Positions 61,201 through 64,000 of a stretch of 64,000 nucleotides of DNA are shown piece by piece. Under the pieces are notes generated by a model. The model ran no database searches. It was not told where the DNA came from and saw only the letters and a program-made list of their open reading frames with translations. The stretch's first letter is position 1, and each line of letters begins with the position of its first letter. The DNA is from Seison nebaliae (Eukaryota > Rotifera > Pararotatoria > Seisonacea > Seisonidae). The position numbers were made by a program, and so were the translations under genes. The stretch is from NCBI GenBank assembly GCA_023231475.1, contig JALJEE010000556.1:1-64000 (forward strand). Reading direction: 5' to 3'.

Positions 61201-63521
61201 GAATGTAGAAAACATTATCATTTTCTTCATATCTCTTATCTATCTATTCGACTTATCCAACGTGCAGTCTTCACATTCATATAACTATTTCATTTATTTC
61301 TCATTTTACGTATATGAACATGCGGTGCATCGTTTGTACTAAATATTATTAGTCCATAGAACAGATTCGAGAGGATGGCATGCACTCTATTGAAACAATG
61401 AATATTCGTCGTACACCTCTTTTAATTCCGCTCTGTAATTCTGTATCATACATCGATAAAAATGGTGATTCTCCATCTTCTTCTACTGATGTCACTCCAA
61501 CTGGTGCATTAAGCAAGCAATCGTCATTATTCTTATCTCCATCTTCCCGCCCATTGTCATCATCATCATCATCATTTCCTTACGTGAAATATCAAAGAGC
61601 TCAAGACAATGTTTCATTGATTATCGAAGATTGCATGATTTCAACTTATTATCCAAATCATTCGGTTATGCAACAATTAAATGGAGAAGATTTAGATGAA
61701 TCCCAACAAAATAAGTTTCTTTTTCTCATCCAATTCCTCCCAACTAAATATCAACCAAATTTCTATTGTTCAAACTATTTATATGATTTCCTCTAAATGT
61801 TATCCTATTCCGCCATGCACTTCGTAATGTCGATTTGTTTCATTTCAAATGTACTCTCTCTATCCTTATTTATTCAAGACATAATTTCGTACGCAATTCC
61901 CTAAATGTAAGTTACATTTTATAGTTCCTTCCCGGATCGATAAAACGAATGTTGTGATAATTAGATAATTGTGATTAGTCTTTCTCCAATCTCAATTGAG
62001 AGATTATCAATTATTATTAAACATCTTGTCAACATCAACATCTATTATTGAATTGATTCCACTGATGAATAATAGTTCTGTGTAGTGTAATGCTCGAAAA
62101 TATTAATTTTTGCTATTGTGAATTTTCCTTTTAATTCTTTTGTGCATCATCCTTCTCGTAATGTGTCGTACACAAAGAAATTTTTGTAGAAGAAATTTAA
62201 CTAATTGAAATGTTGGGACAGATTCATCATGTAATTCAAATAACCTTTCCCTTCTTCCTTCATTTCATCTACTGGTTGAAATGGAACATTCACATTATTC
62301 GATGGAGTTAAATAATATAAAAATTATTGTCCTATAAAAATAGTTTTTCAATAGTTTCAATAGATTATTTATCAAACGATTTTCCAACTTTTCTCTTATT
62401 TTTTCATGTGAATTATTCATAAACTTATTCTTCTCCACATTGAGAAAATAAACGATTTGTGATATCAGACTTCGAAATTCCTTCTAAATTCTATTTGTTC
62501 CTTTTCCCTTTAAAACAAATATATTTCCCAGACGAAATATTCAAAGGAAATTCCATCCTACACCAATTTCCTAAAGAATGAAGCAAGTACCTCTCAATTG
62601 CGACGACCAATAATACATCTTCTCCCTGAAATTCCTGCCTACTCACAACATAAAGCACATGATTTGATTGCAATGAATAATCGGATACCTTCTCTTTCAA
62701 CTGTATCAATATTTACGACGGATTTAATGGCGACAAAATTGAATGAACAACCCCTCCTTTATTCAAATAGTTTGTATTGTTCCTCTTTTTTTTCGATTGA
62801 GCATTTGACGAATATTGCGGAAAGAAAGTGTCCCATTCTCATGAAATTGGACGTAATGCGACAGAGTGGGAGAATTGGTTAAAATAATTATTGAAATGTT
62901 TCAGGCAAATATTATACAATGAGAATGACATTTTTATGTTCCATATTATATTTCGTTCGAATGAACTGAAATTAATCTTATTATGATTAACTTTATCAAA
63001 GAAGTAAACTTATTTTATGTATTAGAAAGTAAAGAAAAAAGAAAAAAAAGTATTCTTCATAAAACGACATTTTCTCCTTCTCTATTACTCATTCTTTAAT
63101 GTTTCAATTAGGTTCGTTAAGAGAAGCACAAAATGACATAACTGGAATCGCATTAACTTTCTCCAGTATACTCATCATATCCATCGTCCTTCTAATACTA
63201 CTTCTCATTCTCATCTGCATCGGTATCGGTGTTTATCGATATCGTTATAATACCAATTCGGGTTCGTATACAATCGAGGATATTGATGATGTTGGACGAT
63301 GCAAATCTGGATTCATACCAACTGAAGCGGCAATGTTAGCACCAACCATATCGGAAATCAATGAACATGTTCTCATGAATAATCACAATATGAATAATGA
63401 TAACAACAACAACAACAATAATAATAATATTGTTCATTGTCATTCAAGTCAACAAGCTGAAGTGAAATTATTGGACAATCCTCATATTCCACTAGCCTTC
63501 CAACGGGAATTTTATGTATAA
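52215..63521 (+). CDS. Nrx-1: Alpha-neurexin
   Basis: A presynaptic adhesion receptor. Nine exons: 52215-53064, 53522-53674, 53735-55348, 55397-55473, 55520-57096, 60645-60702, 61365-61714, 62588-62769 and 63112-63521; the sum is 5271 bp, giving 1756 residues. After a signal peptide (about 1-26) comes the full alpha layout LNS1, EGF-A (about 235-283), LNS2, LNS3, EGF-B (about 724-762, CNFGNC/YFCDC type), LNS4, LNS5, EGF-C (about 1190-1215), LNS6, a Ser/Thr-rich stalk, one membrane helix (about 1633-1662) and a cytoplasmic tail ending REFYV, a PDZ-binding end like the usual EYYV. The LNS6 end runs across the 3.5 kb gap into NLAGANDETHSISL, matching NLAAENDANI of other neurexins. The tail has a polyasparagine run. 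The sequence is strongly diverged; stalk exons 61365 and 62588 are less certain. AATAAA follows at 63608. Confidence 0.88.
57259..58272 (-). CDS. Cys/Ser/Lys-rich 11-residue-repeat protein
   Basis: A 337-residue frame made largely of about twenty tandem units of 11 residues. Units in the first half follow SRTSCKLKRSN, with Cys at one or two fixed positions; units in the second half follow SPTNxxPKxIx without Cys. The C-terminus is Lys/Arg-rich and then acidic. The frame remains open upstream of the first Met for about 22 codons (to near 58340) with plausible acceptors, so another 5' exon may exist. Composition recalls sperm nuclear or structural proteins, but this is only a likeness. It lies antisense inside a neurexin intron, with its stop 162 bp from the upstream neurexin exon. 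Confidence 0.7.
   Translation of the reverse strand: MIKGISNHYCENYNPENNTHFFYNICDGQTSNCLFSGPKHTSNSRCDFQRTCRPKCTTSRTSCKLKRSNSRTCCKPKRSTSRVSCQLKRINSRTCCRLKHSNSQSSCRPECTNSRTSCQLKCTESRTICKSKCSDSQATSKPKCKDFRKIYKSQSSESSSNIEPKAIYSRTSVEPTPNYSSINHQPKPIHSPTNMKPKSIDSPLDNHPKAIYSPTNVQPIIINTPTKFKYQKFKESSATYSPTSKQSPTTYSPISNDSPTTDKLNRMGSPTISKTNCGESPTNSNPIAKNKRKPTKGIRKSGSRKGSSKVNVIFSSHVQVKSDCDEEFKEKIYPHSH
58562..58747 (-). CDS. Small acidic protein, unknown
   Basis: A 61-residue frame, MGEYEEFDEEIGGHNPKACP to EEFEQIEV, ends in TGA. It is acidic with several Pro and three Cys. I tested whether it is the first exon of the repeat gene at 57259-58272: its only good donor (GTATGA at the end) is phase 0, and no phase-0 acceptor fits, so it is kept as a separate small gene. 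It lies within the neurexin intron, antisense. Confidence 0.5.
   Translation of the reverse strand: MGEYEEFDEEIGGHNPKACPRVVRQDEERPKDLPPLFCTKFEMKTLPPIDAAYEEFEQIEV
58852..59973 (-). CDS. Multi-pass membrane protein, unknown
   Basis: A 373-residue frame ending CKKEKTD. Hydrophobic segments lie at about residues 5-38, 96-122 and 340-362, separated by a Cys/Arg cluster (CRDCCCRRRRCC, near 47-58) and a long polar Ser/Thr/Asn-rich loop (about 135-325). The first and second hydrophobic segments flank a short loop with several Cys. No family was recognised. It is antisense in the neurexin intron, upstream of the small acidic gene and in the same orientation. Confidence 0.65.
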   Translation of the reverse strand: MHKIIIYFLNYSLGYFALIGFISSLYGYSYCLYNFILQVCSPRTECRDCCCRRRRCCSNEQSVRNTVPTPTNERCSESKGTSGKQPDCGPSLFSRIFCKIIAIIFCFIKTIKYVVFLVTCKFGRTLCNFCEEDGGEVVCTMGPSTIMHRSTKSGQNFEGSFNVNNIQANSHNGSSKGRLFHTDQTETANLYSQGDNTASIKDDKPTSIFEKSRSEKFYSDICPPKSPSVQPTIVTKKSSLINSNLRTSQHTSSNITPNTSQYKTSQDALVKKSMAKEDEEVGHLFPETFQTQNTDFGQNTIASHRSHITHSIAQKKASSENEVSASWLAPTLLAGNVEQSYTLVSRLMSYLNVLLTPVLYFTSCLICKKEKTD

Positions 63522-64000
63522 ACATTTCACGACTAATATTAAAAATGAAATAATATTATATTATTTCTCTTCAACTTCCATCAATCATTCAATTGATCTC
63601 ATCGAACAATAAATTTGACTTCTCGTTGGGGACAGATATCGAAAATGTTGACAATACAAAGATGGACAACAAAAAGAAGTTAACAAGAAATGAAGTGAAA
63701 TGAAAGATGAAGAAATTTGATGAAATTTTTTTTATTTAATAAATTGTATAAATAACTCTTTATAATAAGTGAATGAATGAAAGTGAAAAGAAGAAAACAA
63801 AATAGATGAATGTTGATAATTTTAAATCATTTTTTTTTGATTGTTATCGAATAGTCGATGGAGTAGAAGAATGAAGAAGAAATATTTGAAAAGATAAAAT
63901 TGGAGAAATAACAAAAAAAATTTTAATAAATTAAAAGTTTGTGATATTATATAAATATTTTCGTTCTTCAGTTACTACATCTTTGGGCGTTGTGGACGAT
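63522..64000. other. Neurexin 3' flank and window edge
   Basis: Contains the neurexin 3'UTR with AATAAA at 63608. At the very edge, the minus strand is open over about 63931-64000 (SSTTPKDVVTEERKY in one frame), which could be the last exon of a convergent gene outside the window; too short to call. Confidence 0.5.

Overview
This is a piece of an AT-rich animal nuclear genome. The coding regions hold a polypeptide GalNAc-transferase, a transmembrane adenylyl cyclase, a secreted alpha-amylase, ribosomal protein eS24, the splicing factor CDC40/Prp17, a USP20/33-type deubiquitinase, mitochondrial DNAJA3, the kinase MELK, a Tom22-like import receptor and an alpha-neurexin. Most introns are only 42-65 bp with clear GT/AG ends, and several genes are single-exon. 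This style, the amylase, and a fossil of a multicopy family that I know mainly from arthropods suggest an arthropod, perhaps a mite-like chelicerate. That placement is inference, not proof.

Layout. 1-1122: no gene. 1123-3060 (-): GalNAc-transferase. 3061-12753: a 9.7 kb gene-poor stretch with microsatellites and a six-unit, about 31-bp-period array (10029-10197). 12754-13940: broken copy of a multicopy element of uncertain class. 15397-16758 (+): unknown protein with a C-terminal Cys motif. 16852-20992 (-): adenylyl cyclase, six exons. 21132-22699 (-): alpha-amylase, four exons. 22967-23389 (-): eS24. 24170-26188 (+): CDC40. 26556-29389 (-): USP20/33-like. 29870-30334 (+): small unknown protein. 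30694-32613 (-): DNAJA3 with two possible last exons. 33427-35415 (+): MELK. 35735-37488: two divergent tRNA-Glu genes (TTC and CTC) enclosing LINE and hAT fragments. 38616-38921 (-): small coiled-coil protein. 39197-40466 (+): Tom22 with a repeat-rich acidic N-terminus. 40678-40836 (-): tiny membrane ORF. 42579-44271 (-): unrecognised single-pass membrane protein, splicing only partly solved. 45294-50219 (+): a young, whole-looking Ty3/gypsy LTR element. 52215-63521 (+): alpha-neurexin, with three minus-strand genes lying inside its 3.5 kb sixth... coding gap between 57096 and 60645.

Splice junctions were chosen by eye from GT/AG ends and reading-frame continuity. For GalNAc-transferase, adenylyl cyclase, amylase, USP, DNAJA3, Tom22 and neurexin the joined exon lengths are exact multiples of three, which supports the models. 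The genes are ordinary, functionally unrelated neighbours with no operon-like clustering. The most unusual items are the nonapeptide-repeat Tom22, the antisense genes nested in neurexin (one built of 11-residue repeats), the alternative DNAJA3 ends, the LTR element whose start codon and primer-binding site sit at the LTR edge, and the periodic array near 10.1 kb.
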